Shown here: in pieces, positions 24,793 to 32,842 of the stretch
How the letters are laid out: every line of letters begins with the position of its first letter
Position numbering within the stretch: the stretch's first letter is position 1
Assembly (NCBI GenBank): GCA_002717625.1
Contig: PBEF01000012.1
Coordinates: forward strand, 1-32,842
Length of the DNA stretch: 32,842 nucleotides
Direction: 5' to 3'
Source: Fidelibacterota bacterium
GTDB taxonomy: Bacteria > Fidelibacterota > Marinisomatia > SCGC-AAA003-L08 > D37C17
Translations under genes and position numbers: made by a program
The notes under the pieces: model-generated
The model's database searches: none
Seen by the model: the letters and a program-made list of their open reading frames with translations, nothing else
Told to the model about the DNA's origin: nothing

Positions 24793-26221
24793 CTAAAAAT
24801 TGTTCTACTATTTCTGTATCTGAATGATATATTTTTTTATCACCTATGATTTGATAGTCATCTCTTCCTTTGCCTAAAATAACAACAACCTTATTATGGT
24901 GCATTTCAAGTATGCTATTTAAAGCCTTTTTACGATTTTTAATGATAGTATATTGTTTCTTAGTAAAACCTTGTTTGATATCATTTATTATATCATCTTC
25001 ATCCTCATGCCTAGGGTTATCATTTGTAATATATACAAAAGATGAATAATCTTCTGCTATACTAGCCATAATAGGGCGCTTTGCCTTATCTCGATTTCCT
25101 CCGCAACCAAAAACAGTTATTATTTCTTTATTAGATATTTCTTTAATCGATGATAATATATTTTTAAATGAATCTGGTGAGTGCGCATAATCTACTATAG
25201 CATGATTTTTATTAGATAATTTAAATTGCTCTAGTCTACCTGGAATTTGATTAAACTTCTCAGCTGATTTTATAATTTGATTTAAATCTATATTATACTG
25301 CAGTGCGCATAATATAGATGACATAAGATTATATATATTAAATTTTCCAATTAGATTAGTTTTGATTTCAAATTCATTTTCCACATATAAAAATTTTATT
25401 TTAGTAAAGCTTATATTTAGTTCATATGAAATTACAGATAGAGTACTTTTAGAATTAAAGCCATATGTTAAATAAGGACATTTTAATTCAGGAATGATTT
25501 TTTGTGAGTAAGGGTCATCATTATTTAATATAGCAATTGAATTTTTGTTAAGTTTCTTAAATAACATTAGCTTAGTATTAAAATAATCTTCCATTGTTCC
25601 ATGAAAATCTAAATGATCAGCTGTTAAGTTTGTAAAAACAGCTATATTGACATCTATATCATCTGTCCGGTGAAGCTTGATTGCATGCGATGAGATTTCC
25701 ATTGGGATATATTCAATCCCTCCATTAACCATTGTCCTGATGATTTGTTGAAGGTCGATTGATTCTGGAGTTGTAAATCCAGTTGAAATAATTCCGGTAG
25801 GAGTACTGAATCCGAGCGTACCAAGAGAGCTACTCTTTTTATTATCTTTTCTAAGTAAATGATCAATCAGCTGGGTTGTTGTTGTTTTCCCGTTTGTCCC
25901 GGTGACCCCTACAATATTAATTTGTTTAGATGGGTTTTCATAAAAATTTGCAGCAATCTTAGACATTACTTTTCTAGGATTTTTAACTTGTAAAATTGGA
26001 ACTTTATTCGTCACAGGAGATCTTCCGTTTGCTACAACAGCAATAGCCCCTTTATCTATTGCATCAAAGATATAATCATGTCCATCATTTTTTTCTCCAG
26101 CAATTGCAATAAATAGAGTTCCTTGTTTTACCTTTCTAGAATCATGAGCTATATTAAATATCTCTCTATCATCAGAAGATCCAGTAAAATCAATATTTTT
26201 TATAATTTTATCTAAATTCAT
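24782..26221 (-). CDS. murE: UDP-N-acetylmuramoyl-tripeptide synthetase, meso-diaminopimelate type
   Basis: 479 residues. Adds the third stem-peptide residue. N-terminal AHDSRKVKQGTLFIAIAGE near 26; P-loop GVTGTNGKTTTTQLIDHLL near 105; MEISSHAIKLHR and NLTADHLDFHG near 175-195; IVDYAHSPDSFKNIL near 340; FGCGGNRDKAKRPIM near 370; and ITNDNPRHEDEDDI near 400. DNPR is the known signature for meso-diaminopimelate rather than lysine, so the wall is probably the A1gamma kind of diderm bacteria. It begins one base after the PBP gene ends. Confidence 0.97.
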   Translation of the reverse strand: MNLDKIIKNIDFTGSSDDREIFNIAHDSRKVKQGTLFIAIAGEKNDGHDYIFDAIDKGAIAVVANGRSPVTNKVPILQVKNPRKVMSKIAANFYENPSKQINIVGVTGTNGKTTTTQLIDHLLRKDNKKSSSLGTLGFSTPTGIISTGFTTPESIDLQQIIRTMVNGGIEYIPMEISSHAIKLHRTDDIDVNIAVFTNLTADHLDFHGTMEDYFNTKLMLFKKLNKNSIAILNNDDPYSQKIIPELKCPYLTYGFNSKSTLSVISYELNISFTKIKFLYVENEFEIKTNLIGKFNIYNLMSSILCALQYNIDLNQIIKSAEKFNQIPGRLEQFKLSNKNHAIVDYAHSPDSFKNILSSIKEISNKEIITVFGCGGNRDKAKRPIMASIAEDYSSFVYITNDNPRHEDEDDIINDIKQGFTKKQYTIIKNRKKALNSILEMHHNKVVVILGKGRDDYQIIGDKKIYHSDTEIVEQFLDEN

Positions 26222-26222
26222 T

Positions 26223-28172
26223 TTATGTTCCCATTGTTACCACACAGGTCATGTTGGGCTTTATTCTAGTTCCAGGATAAATTGATTGTTTTTTTACAGT
26301 GCCAGAAATTCCTTCTGGTTTGAGAATAATGCCTGCTTTATTTGCTATTTTAAGAGACTCTTTTAAGGTTTTTCCTTTAAAGTCAGGGAATGTTTGAGCC
26401 TTGTGCATTTGAGCGCTTTTACTTAGTATTGTTTCTTTTGTTTGGATAGGCTCTTTATTATTCTCTATAATACTTTTAATTGTTTTTTTATGAAATTCCT
26501 TATCATTTATTAACATTCTTTTGATGATTTCTCTAGATGCAGGTACAGCTGATAGATTAGACCAGTGTTTTCCATATACAGGTTCATCAATAGATACAAT
26601 CATTACATAGTTAGGGTTATTAGATGGGAATATTGACGCAAATGTTGCAATATGATTGGAGTAGTCTCCATTTTTATATTTTTGAGCTGTTCCTGTTTTT
26701 CCTGCAATATTATAACCTTTCAGATTAATTGATTCTGCTGTTCCTTTATCAACTACTTTTTTCAACATGTCTAAAATTGAATATGCTATATCTCTATTTA
26801 GAACACGTCTAATAGTTTTTTTATTAGATTTATATTTATTTTCATTATTTTTAGAGATATCTTTTATAATATGAGGTTGAATTAAAAACCCTCCATTTGC
26901 AATAACACAATAAGACATTGCAAGTTGTATATTTGTAATAGATAGCTCCTGTCCAATTGTTATGTAGTCTTTAGATGTTTTTGACCATTCTTTAATAGTT
27001 CTAATCTTACCATCCATTTCATTAGATAGCGGAAGATATGTTCTGCTACCAAATCCAAATCTTTTTAATTTTTTATATATATCAATGTCATTAAATGAAT
27101 CGGATATTTTACTGATGCCGATATTACTTGAGTGAACTAAAATATCTTCAAGTGTTAGGAATCCGTATCCTTCATCGTGGTCACGAAGTTTTTTTCCGCT
27201 AGATAATTGATATATTCCATTTTCACAATATATTGAATCAAGAGGATTATATGTTTCTGATTCAAGTCGCATCGATACGGGAATAATTTTCATCGTAGAG
27301 CCTGGTTCGTATAAATCTGATATTACAGCATTGTTAAATGATTTGAAATCATATTGATTATAATGGTTAGGATTGAAATCAGGAATTGATGCCAGTGCTA
27401 AAATTTCACCGCTATAAGGGTTTACAATAATTCCATTTGCTCCAAGAGCATTTGTTGCCTCTACAGCTTGTATTAATTCTTCTTGAAGTATTCTTTGCAG
27501 CTCAATGTCAATCGTAAGTTGAATGGTATGTCCATTCAGATAATCATAGTCATCATTGTTGTAATCAAAGTACTTTCCTTTTGCCCCCTTTCTGAATTCA
27601 ACTTCAGTGCTATCACCCATTAATAAATAATTAAAACTTTTTTCAATTCCAAGCATGCCATCGTTATTTTCATTGATATAGCCCACTGTTTGAGATGCTA
27701 GGTTATTGTATTTATATAATCTGTTAGGTTTTTTTTCACACCAAAGGCCTTTAGTCTCTCTAATTTGCTCTAATATTGCTTTTGCCTGTTTATAGCTCGC
27801 ATTTTTTTCTAAAACAACATATTTGGATTTTTTTGATAATTTTTGCTGATAATACTCTTCAGATTTATTAAATGTATCGCAAAAAAGAGAGATAATTTTT
27901 TCTTGGTCAAATTGATCTATCGTATTGACAAAAAATTTGTATCGGTTGATAGTGACTGCTAGTTCATTTTCATTTCTATCAATAATTTTTCCTCTATTAC
28001 CAATAATTGTTTTTTGTATATACCCATGATTTGTAACTACTTCTTTTAAATCTGGGTGGGGCAGAACCTGTAAGTTAAAAAAGCAACTTAAAATAATAAT
28101 GACACATATAGATATATATAAATTCATTTTATTAATTCTTTTACTATATGCTTCTAAGTATTTATTATTCAT
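26223..28172 (-). CDS. ftsI: Division-specific class B penicillin-binding protein with C-terminal PASTA domain (FtsI/SpoVD type)
   Basis: 649 residues. Short cytoplasmic start, one membrane helix (LYISICVIIILSCFFNL, about 18-34), the dimerisation part with GNRGKIIDRN near 58, and a transpeptidase domain with EPGSTMKII (Ser292 and Lys295), VHSSNIGIS (SxN) and IAGKTGTAQK near 490. After residue about 590 there is one PASTA-like repeat (FPDFKGKTLKESLKIANKAG, ending VVTMGT). It crosslinks septal peptidoglycan with FtsW. PASTA on the division PBP is common in Firmicutes (SpoVD, PBP2x) and also occurs in FCB bacteria; E. coli FtsI lacks it. It starts with the ATGA overlap at the ftsL stop. Confidence 0.95.
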   Translation of the reverse strand: MNNKYLEAYSKRINKMNLYISICVIIILSCFFNLQVLPHPDLKEVVTNHGYIQKTIIGNRGKIIDRNENELAVTINRYKFFVNTIDQFDQEKIISLFCDTFNKSEEYYQQKLSKKSKYVVLEKNASYKQAKAILEQIRETKGLWCEKKPNRLYKYNNLASQTVGYINENNDGMLGIEKSFNYLLMGDSTEVEFRKGAKGKYFDYNNDDYDYLNGHTIQLTIDIELQRILQEELIQAVEATNALGANGIIVNPYSGEILALASIPDFNPNHYNQYDFKSFNNAVISDLYEPGSTMKIIPVSMRLESETYNPLDSIYCENGIYQLSSGKKLRDHDEGYGFLTLEDILVHSSNIGISKISDSFNDIDIYKKLKRFGFGSRTYLPLSNEMDGKIRTIKEWSKTSKDYITIGQELSITNIQLAMSYCVIANGGFLIQPHIIKDISKNNENKYKSNKKTIRRVLNRDIAYSILDMLKKVVDKGTAESINLKGYNIAGKTGTAQKYKNGDYSNHIATFASIFPSNNPNYVMIVSIDEPVYGKHWSNLSAVPASREIIKRMLINDKEFHKKTIKSIIENNKEPIQTKETILSKSAQMHKAQTFPDFKGKTLKESLKIANKAGIILKPEGISGTVKKQSIYPGTRIKPNMTCVVTMGT

Positions 28173-28465
28173 TTTTCTAGCTTTATAATTTCAGATTCCG
28201 GAACAACAGCGACCATATCATCTCCTACTATCGAAGATATGTAATGTTCGCTTAGCAGGTAATCCCTTTGGCTTTGCAGCTCTTTTACCATACTGATATT
28301 TTTAACTGTTGTTTTTTTAATGGTCTCAATATCATTATTAAGTTTTACACATTGGTTTTTTATATTAAGATAGCATATCAAAAAAAATCCTGCGGATAAT
28401 ATTGATAACGTATAAATAACAAAGTTATTAAGGTTACTATTTTTCTTTTTTCTTCTTTTTCTCAT
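28169..28465 (-). CDS. ftsL: Cell division protein FtsL
   Basis: 98 residues. A very basic start (MRKRRKKKN), one membrane helix (FVIYTLSILSAGFFLICYL, about 15-33) and a coiled-coil-like outer part (LNNDIETIKKTTVKNISMVK). This is the FtsL/LolA-type small bitopic architecture; sequence identity in the family is low, so the call rests on topology and on the place between rsmH and ftsI. It would form the FtsQLB complex; no FtsB is seen here. The stop overlaps the ftsI start as ATGA. Confidence 0.85.
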   Translation of the reverse strand: MRKRRKKKNSNLNNFVIYTLSILSAGFFLICYLNIKNQCVKLNNDIETIKKTTVKNISMVKELQSQRDYLLSEHYISSIVGDDMVAVVPESEIIKLEK

Positions 28466-29386
28466 TTATAATTGTGCAGCTCTTAGTTTTGCACTTCTTG
28501 ATCTTGTGTTTTTAAATACTTCGTCTCTTGTTGCGACAATAGGTTTTTTTGTTAAAACGTTAAGTTTTTTAGAGCTATCTAGTTTGCTTCTATCATAGTA
28601 GTCATATTCATTAATTATAACTGAATCCTTAAAAAAGTGTTTTGCAATTCTATCTTCAATAGAGTGAAAACTAATCACACAAACACGACCTCCTTTTACA
28701 AGATAGTTTGGAATCTTAGATAGAGTATCTTTGAATGTTTGTATCTCATCGTTAACTGTTATTCTTAATGCTTGAAAAATTCGAGATAAAATTTTATTAC
28801 TGCATATGCCATTGGTTGCATTTGAGATAGCTATTTTTAAATCAGAGGTTGTATTCATATTATTTTTGTTTCTTTCATGAATAATTGATTTTGCAATTTT
28901 ATCTGCGTGACTGATTTCAGCATATGTTTGCAATATTTCAATCAATTCTTTTTCGCTAATTTCTGACAATACATCTTTAGCGGTTTTCTCCCCCTGGGGA
29001 TTAAATCTCATATCAAGAGGTCCTTCTCTCATATAAGAAAATCCTCTGTGCTCTGAATCAATTTGGTAGGAGGAGATACCCAAGTCAAATAAAAAACCAC
29101 TTACTTTATCAATGCCTAACTTCGATAAAACTTCAGGGAACTGCTTATAAGATGCATGATGCACCGAAAACTGTTCTTTCCCTGTTTCTTTTAGTTTTTT
29201 TTCTGCTTTATTCAGAGCATAAGGATCTAAGTCTAATCCAATCAAAAAGCCATGTTTACTAATCTTTTTTAATATAGATGAAGAGTGCCCTGCAAAACCT
29301 AATGTGCAATCTACATAAACACCATCTATATCCGTTATCAATGTTTCAATCACTTCATCTAATAGTACGGGGAAGTGATCGCTCAT
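28466..29386 (-). CDS. rsmH: 16S rRNA (cytosine(1402)-N(4))-methyltransferase
   Basis: 306 residues. Methylates N4 of C1402 in the ribosomal P site using S-adenosylmethionine. It opens HFPVLLDEVIETL, then YVDCTLGFAGHSSSIL (SAM motif I), FLIGLDLDPYALNKA, GFLFDLGISSYQID and the marker GFSYMREGPLDMRFNP near 130; ALRITVNDEI near 217; VISFHSIEDRIAKHFF near 255; ending NTRSRSAKLRAAQ. This is a complete, typical protein. It lies six bases after mraZ. Confidence 0.97.
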   Translation of the reverse strand: MSDHFPVLLDEVIETLITDIDGVYVDCTLGFAGHSSSILKKISKHGFLIGLDLDPYALNKAEKKLKETGKEQFSVHHASYKQFPEVLSKLGIDKVSGFLFDLGISSYQIDSEHRGFSYMREGPLDMRFNPQGEKTAKDVLSEISEKELIEILQTYAEISHADKIAKSIIHERNKNNMNTTSDLKIAISNATNGICSNKILSRIFQALRITVNDEIQTFKDTLSKIPNYLVKGGRVCVISFHSIEDRIAKHFFKDSVIINEYDYYDRSKLDSSKKLNVLTKKPIVATRDEVFKNTRSRSAKLRAAQL

Positions 29387-29392
29387 AGATAA

Positions 29393-29842
29393 TTAAAAAT
29401 TTATTTCCTGAGCTAATTCATCAAAATCATCTTCTGTGAAATTATCTTTTGTGTTTTCATATTTATCAAGAGTATCTTGATCCCACAGCTCAATTTTTTT
29501 TATTACACCAATAACCATTACCTTTTTGTCAATATTGGCGTATTTAAGCAGATTATCAGGAATTTGTATTCTTCCCTGAGAATCATACTGTACATAATTA
29601 GCATACCTTACAATTGAGCGTATAAAATTTCTGTGTTTATCTCTAATAGAACTTAATGAAGAAAGTTGTTCTTCTACTTGTTTCCATTCTTCTAAAGGAT
29701 ATAGAAATAGGCATGCATCAAACCCTCTTGTTAAAACAAACGTTTTATCATTAGAAAGGTCTAATGCTTTCCTGTATTTAGCAGGAATACTTAACCTGTT
29801 TTTTTGATCTATTATATTATAGAATTCACCTGTAAAAGACAT
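29393..29842 (-). CDS. mraZ: Transcriptional regulator MraZ
   Basis: 149 residues from the ATG at 29842. An in-frame GTG at 29854 adds four residues, but the family normally begins close to the (F/S)xGE(F/Y) motif, so ATG 29842 is chosen. Two SpoVT/AbrB-like halves are visible: FTGEFYNIIDQKNRLSIPAK with the DxKxRxxIP motif, and YANYVQYDSQGRIQIPDNLL with DxxGRxxIP. The C-terminal acidic tail is DDFDELAQEINF. MraZ oligomers bind repeats upstream of their own operon and tune dcw expression; candidate repeats lie just upstream here (29891-29926). Confidence 0.95.
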   Translation of the reverse strand: MSFTGEFYNIIDQKNRLSIPAKYRKALDLSNDKTFVLTRGFDACLFLYPLEEWKQVEEQLSSLSSIRDKHRNFIRSIVRYANYVQYDSQGRIQIPDNLLKYANIDKKVMVIGVIKKIELWDQDTLDKYENTKDNFTEDDFDELAQEINF

Positions 29843-29890
29843 TTTTTCACACACTAAAAGTTTAATTAATCATCTAAGTTTGGGAATAAT

Positions 29891-29937
29891 CCCCACAACA
29901 CTCCACTATTATATTACACCTACCCACTATGATGCAA
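29891..29937 (-). promoter_or_regulatory. dcw promoter with MraZ-type TGG(G/A)N repeats
   Basis: On the minus strand a perfect TATAAT (29913-29908) lies 18 bases from TTGCAT (29937-29932), placing transcription start near 29900 and giving mraZ a leader of about 55 bases. TGGGT (29926-29922), TGGAG (29905-29901) and TGGGG (29895-29891) surround the -10 element; the last two start exactly 10 bases apart, the known period of MraZ-binding TGGGN repeats, while the first is 21 bases away. The G-rich blocks stand out in this AT-rich DNA. Confidence 0.55.
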
Positions 29938-29954
29938 GAAAAAAAAGAAATTTT

Positions 29955-29960
29955 TATAAT
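29955..29960 (+). promoter_or_regulatory. Possible -10 element for the beta-helix gene
   Basis: A TATAAT on the plus strand, about 70 bases before the ATG at 30031, in the divergent gap with mraZ. No good -35 is visible at the right distance, so support is limited. Confidence 0.25.
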
Positions 29961-30030
29961 ATCTTTATTCATTTATAAAAAATAGATAAATTAAGATACT
30001 GAAATAAATAGAGGGGATGAGTTAAGTAAA

Positions 30031-31251
30031 ATGAAATTATATAGTCAGATATTTATTTTTTTATTAATGTTTATATTTGCAGGTTGCGATGAAGATGTTT
30101 CTACTGATACAGTTGATTATTATGATGACTTACAAACAAAATTAATCTTAGCTAGCTCTGGTGAAACAGTCATGCTTCCTAAAGGTTTTATAGCCTTAAA
30201 TCGCAGCCTTTGGATTGATGGACTTTCTAATGTTACGGTTCAGGGACATGGAATTGATCAAACCATATTATCTTTTAAGGATCAAATAGAAGGATCTGAA
30301 GGACTTAAAATCATAAATTCTAAAAATATTATTTTAAAAGATTTTACAATTGAAGATAGTAAAGGTGATTTGATTAAGGTTGAGAACACATCAGGTATTG
30401 ATTTTGTTAATTTAAAAGCACAATGGACTGGAAAGCCTAAAAAAACAAATGGAGCTTATGGATTATATCCTGTTAACTGCGAAAATGTACTTATAGATCG
30501 TTGTATTGCAATAGGTGCTTCTGACGCAGGCATTTATGTTGGTCAATCTAAAATGATTACAGTGAGAAATTCAGAGGCATATTATAATGTCGCAGGTATT
30601 GAGATTGAGAACTCTTACTATGCAGATGTTTATAATAATTATTCACATGATAATGCTGGGGGAATTTTAGTTTTTGATTTACCAGATTTAGTCGTTAAGT
30701 CTGGTAAGAGCGTTCGAGTATATGATAATGTTGTTGTAGATAATAATTTTAAAAACTTTGCTCCATCAGGAAATGTCGTTGCTAGTGTTCCATCAGGAAC
30801 AGGTATTATGGTTTTAGCAACATCGGATGTTGAAATTTATCAAAATAAAATTTATAATAATAAAACAGCAAACACTTGTATTGTTAGCTATCATATACTT
30901 GAAGAGCCTATTACTGATAAAGAGTATTATCCTTATCCTACATCAATTTATATTCATGATAATATTTATAAACGAAAAAGAATGCTTCCTTCATTATCTT
31001 TTAAACAACCAATAGGGTTCTTATTAGCTATGAATTATTTTAATGATGTTCCTGATATTGTGATTGATGGAATCATAGATAATAAGATAGAGGATAAAAG
31101 TTCAAATAACCCTCATCAAATTTGTATCGAAAATAATAGTGGTGCATCTTTTTTAAATCTTGATGCTGCAAATGATTTTGAAAATATGACAACAGATTTA
31201 GGCCATTATAATTGCAGTTTACCTGTAATTAATCATACTGTATACCCTTAA
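30031..31251 (+). CDS. Parallel beta-helix repeat lipoprotein (TIGR03805-like)
   Basis: 406 residues. Lipoprotein signal with a clear lipobox (FIFAGC, Cys19), so it is anchored in an envelope membrane. From about residue 60 it is a series of right-handed beta-helix turns: SNVTVQGHGID, SKNIILKDFTI, CENVLIDRCIAIG, SKMITVRNSEAYYN, SYYADVYNNYSHDNAGG, KSVRVYDNVVVDNN, SDVEIYQNKIYNN. Such folds occur in polysaccharide lyases and carbohydrate-binding proteins. The next gene is the diheme cytochrome of the SO2930/HNE_0200 family, and these two families are known to occur as neighbours, which strengthens both calls. The function of the pair is not known. GAGGGG at 30011-30016 is 14 bases from the ATG, longer than ideal spacing. 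The stop and the next ATG overlap (TAATG). Confidence 0.88.
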   Translation: MKLYSQIFIFLLMFIFAGCDEDVSTDTVDYYDDLQTKLILASSGETVMLPKGFIALNRSLWIDGLSNVTVQGHGIDQTILSFKDQIEGSEGLKIINSKNIILKDFTIEDSKGDLIKVENTSGIDFVNLKAQWTGKPKKTNGAYGLYPVNCENVLIDRCIAIGASDAGIYVGQSKMITVRNSEAYYNVAGIEIENSYYADVYNNYSHDNAGGILVFDLPDLVVKSGKSVRVYDNVVVDNNFKNFAPSGNVVASVPSGTGIMVLATSDVEIYQNKIYNNKTANTCIVSYHILEEPITDKEYYPYPTSIYIHDNIYKRKRMLPSLSFKQPIGFLLAMNYFNDVPDIVIDGIIDNKIEDKSSNNPHQICIENNSGASFLNLDAANDFENMTTDLGHYNCSLPVINHTVYP

Positions 31252-32258
31252 TGAGTAGACTGCTTTTATTAGTTGGTATTTGTTTTAGCTTATCTTTTAG
31301 TTTTCAAATTAAAAAGAATTTATCAGAGTATAGTATTTTTTCAGGGGACCCTAAAGAACTTATAGCTTCTGATGGGTTTATTCATTATGATCTTATCACA
31401 CCTCTATTTACAGATTATGCTTTTAAACATCGATTGGTTTATATTCCGGAGCAATCAAAAATTGAATATAAAGAAAGGGATGTATTTGAATTTCCTGAAG
31501 GTTCTATGATTGTTAAAACATTTTACTATCCTCATGATTTTGAAAATATCAATCAAGGGGTTGATCTTGTTGAAACACGTTTGCTTGTACACGAGACATC
31601 TGGATGGAAAGCTTATCCTTATATATGGAATGATGAAGATACAGATGCTGTTTTATCTGTTGCAGGAGGGATCAGGCCTGTGTCTTGGAAAGATAAAAAG
31701 GGAGATCATGCAATTGATTATATTGTTCCAAATATGAATCAATGCAAGGGATGTCATGTTAAAGATGGAAAATTTGTACCAATTGGACCAACAGCAAGGC
31801 AGCTAAATAAGGATTTAGATTATCATGATGGCATTTATAATCAGCTTGATAAATGGTATGATTTAGGTCTTTTAGATAATTTGCCTGATATTATTCCCAA
31901 AATAGCAGATTGGGATGATCCAGCATCAGGTTCTCTTAATAAAAGAGCACGAGCATGGCTTGATATTAATTGTGCTCATTGTCATAATACACAAGGTCCT
32001 GCTAAAACATCTGGATTATTTCTTGATTATTATCAAGAGGACCCTAAAGCTCTTGGAATTTATAAAACTCCTATTGCAGCAGGCCGAGGTTCTGGTGAAT
32101 TTGAGTATGATATTGTTCCTGGGGATCCAGATCATTCTATTCTTGTCTATCGTTTTAATTCTACAGATCCAGGTGTGATGATGCCAGAGCTTGGACGTAC
32201 CATGGTGCATCAAGAAGGTTTACAACTAATTAGAGATTGGATTTATTCTCTTAGATAA
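31251..32258 (+). CDS. SO2930-family diheme c-type cytochrome (TIGR03806-like)
   Basis: 335 residues. An N-terminal hydrophobic signal (LLLLVGICFSLSFSF, about 4-18) sends it across the membrane. The first domain has TPLFTDYAFKHRLVYIPE and GSMIVKTFYYP, typical of this family. Two heme-attachment motifs are present: CKGCH (165-169) and CAHCH (241-245). Candidate distal Met ligands are in DPGVMMPELG near 310. Thus it is a periplasmic diheme electron carrier or enzyme of unknown partner, encoded with the beta-helix lipoprotein and overlapping it by one base. Cytochrome c maturation genes are not in the window. Confidence 0.9.
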   Translation: MSRLLLLVGICFSLSFSFQIKKNLSEYSIFSGDPKELIASDGFIHYDLITPLFTDYAFKHRLVYIPEQSKIEYKERDVFEFPEGSMIVKTFYYPHDFENINQGVDLVETRLLVHETSGWKAYPYIWNDEDTDAVLSVAGGIRPVSWKDKKGDHAIDYIVPNMNQCKGCHVKDGKFVPIGPTARQLNKDLDYHDGIYNQLDKWYDLGLLDNLPDIIPKIADWDDPASGSLNKRARAWLDINCAHCHNTQGPAKTSGLFLDYYQEDPKALGIYKTPIAAGRGSGEFEYDIVPGDPDHSILVYRFNSTDPGVMMPELGRTMVHQEGLQLIRDWIYSLR

Positions 32259-32329
32259 TACTGGTTATTTTTTTTATTTTAATCTAAATTTCACATAATT
32301 AACACACTGCAATAAGAAGGGCTTTTAAT

Positions 32330-32842
32330 ATGCTACGTTTAGTATCATCATTATTATTATTTAATTTTATATTATCAAATATTAATCCTATATCTGCCCC
32401 AGGTGATGATGTTGATGTTACAATTAATTCACAGTTTACACTAGATGCAACAGAGTCATTTGATGAAGATGGTGAAGTTGCAACATATAGTTGGGACTAT
32501 TCTGATTGTACAAACCAAGGATTTACCTTAACTGCTCAAGAATCTGATGCGGTTATTACTCTTCTAGCTCCAAATCAAGGGGATTTAACTTGTAGGGCAG
32601 AATTAACTGTAACTGATAATGATGGCTATGAATCAGAACAGTGGGCTGCAGAAAATTTATTTATTTCAGAGTATGCTGAGGCCTTATCCTCTCAAGATAC
32701 GTATGTTGAGATTTACAATGGAACTGATTCTCAGGTAAATTTAGCTGATTACTCTATAAAAATAACTCGTGATAATGGCTCTGAATATGAATTATCTTTA
32801 GATAATGAAGGAGGCGATTCGATTAATGACGGTCTTTTAGAA
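32330..32842 (+). CDS. Secreted protein with PKD-like and lamin-tail domains, 5' part only (right edge)
   Basis: An open frame from ATG 32330 to the window end, 171 codons with no stop. AAGAAGG lies about 12 bases upstream of the ATG. A signal peptide is likely (LVSSLLLFNFILSN, about 4-17). Residues 25-110 look like a PKD/Ig-type domain: FTLDATESFDEDGEVATYSW and LTCRAELTVTDNDG. From about 117 a lamin-tail (LTD) domain begins: LFISEYAEALSSQDTYVEIY then VNLADYSIKI. Such domains are common in large secreted surface proteins and nucleases of marine FCB bacteria, usually with a C-terminal sorting signal that would lie beyond the edge. It follows the cytochrome by 71 bases and may be a separate unit. 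Confidence 0.75.
   Translation, partial: MLRLVSSLLLFNFILSNINPISAPGDDVDVTINSQFTLDATESFDEDGEVATYSWDYSDCTNQGFTLTAQESDAVITLLAPNQGDLTCRAELTVTDNDGYESEQWAAENLFISEYAEALSSQDTYVEIYNGTDSQVNLADYSIKITRDNGSEYELSLDNEGGDSINDGLLE

Noticed and set aside
30017-30025. Two-codon upstream ORF (ATG AGT TAA) before the beta-helix gene
   Set aside because: The GAGGGG motif abuts this ATG with no spacer, so initiation there is unlikely; more probably coincidence.
31510-32213. Extra frames overlapping the diheme cytochrome gene
   Set aside because: Hydrophobic shadow frames; the cytochrome frame holds both CxxCH motifs and the family blocks.
1-32842. tRNA, rRNA, CRISPR arrays, insertion sequences
   Set aside because: Gaps are short and contain no cloverleaf-like segments, spaced direct repeats or transposase frames that I could recognise by eye.

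Overview
The window is about 33 kb of very AT-rich bacterial DNA (roughly a quarter G+C by eye). Genes are tightly packed, often overlap by 1-11 bases, and use the standard code. It holds a complete division and cell-wall (dcw) cluster with mraZ, ftsL and ftsQ, a MurE carrying the DNPR signature of meso-diaminopimelate-adding enzymes, lipoproteins, and a parallel beta-helix / diheme cytochrome gene pair. This fits a diderm marine bacterium of the FCB type; a Marinimicrobia (SAR406)-like lineage is my best guess, but it is an inference and no rRNA gene is present to settle it.

Layout. (1) 1-2537 is an accessory patch: the 3' part of a helical-repeat protein cut by the left edge, a small PD-(D/E)XK nuclease-like gene, a glyoxalase-fold (VOC) gene, two related minus-strand gene-end remnants, and a minus-strand thioredoxin-fold lipoprotein read through an in-frame TGA. 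(2) 2621-6326 is a plus-strand chain: small membrane protein, pgeF, uppP, holA, ECF sigma factor, anti-sigma factor. (3) 6406-6591 is a small basic protein with a strong ribosome binding site behind an 11-bp hairpin. (4) 6658-13320 is a surface-glycan chain: two GT2 and one GT4 glycosyltransferases, a YfhO-type membrane protein and an orphan sensor kinase. (5) 13295-29842, minus strand, is the dcw cluster in the order mraZ-rsmH-ftsL-ftsI(PASTA)-murE-murF-mraY-murD-ftsW-murG-murC-murB-ftsQ-ftsA-ftsZ, fed by a promoter with MraZ-type repeats. (6) 30031-32842, plus strand, has a beta-helix lipoprotein, a diheme cytochrome and the start of a secreted PKD-like/lamin-tail protein cut by the right edge.

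How it fits together. Regions 2 and 5 serve the envelope: UppP regenerates undecaprenyl phosphate for MraY/MurG, PgeF edits mis-built precursors, and the dcw genes make lipid II and assemble the divisome. Region 4 probably adds or modifies surface glycans.

The most notable observation is the candidate selenoprotein at 2007-2537 (minus). The frame is maintained exactly across one TGA, the TGA lies at the first position of a thioredoxin-type UxxC motif, and a hairpin resembling a bacterial SECIS element follows it in a locally GC-rich stretch. A conventional ORF caller splits this gene into two meaningless pieces.
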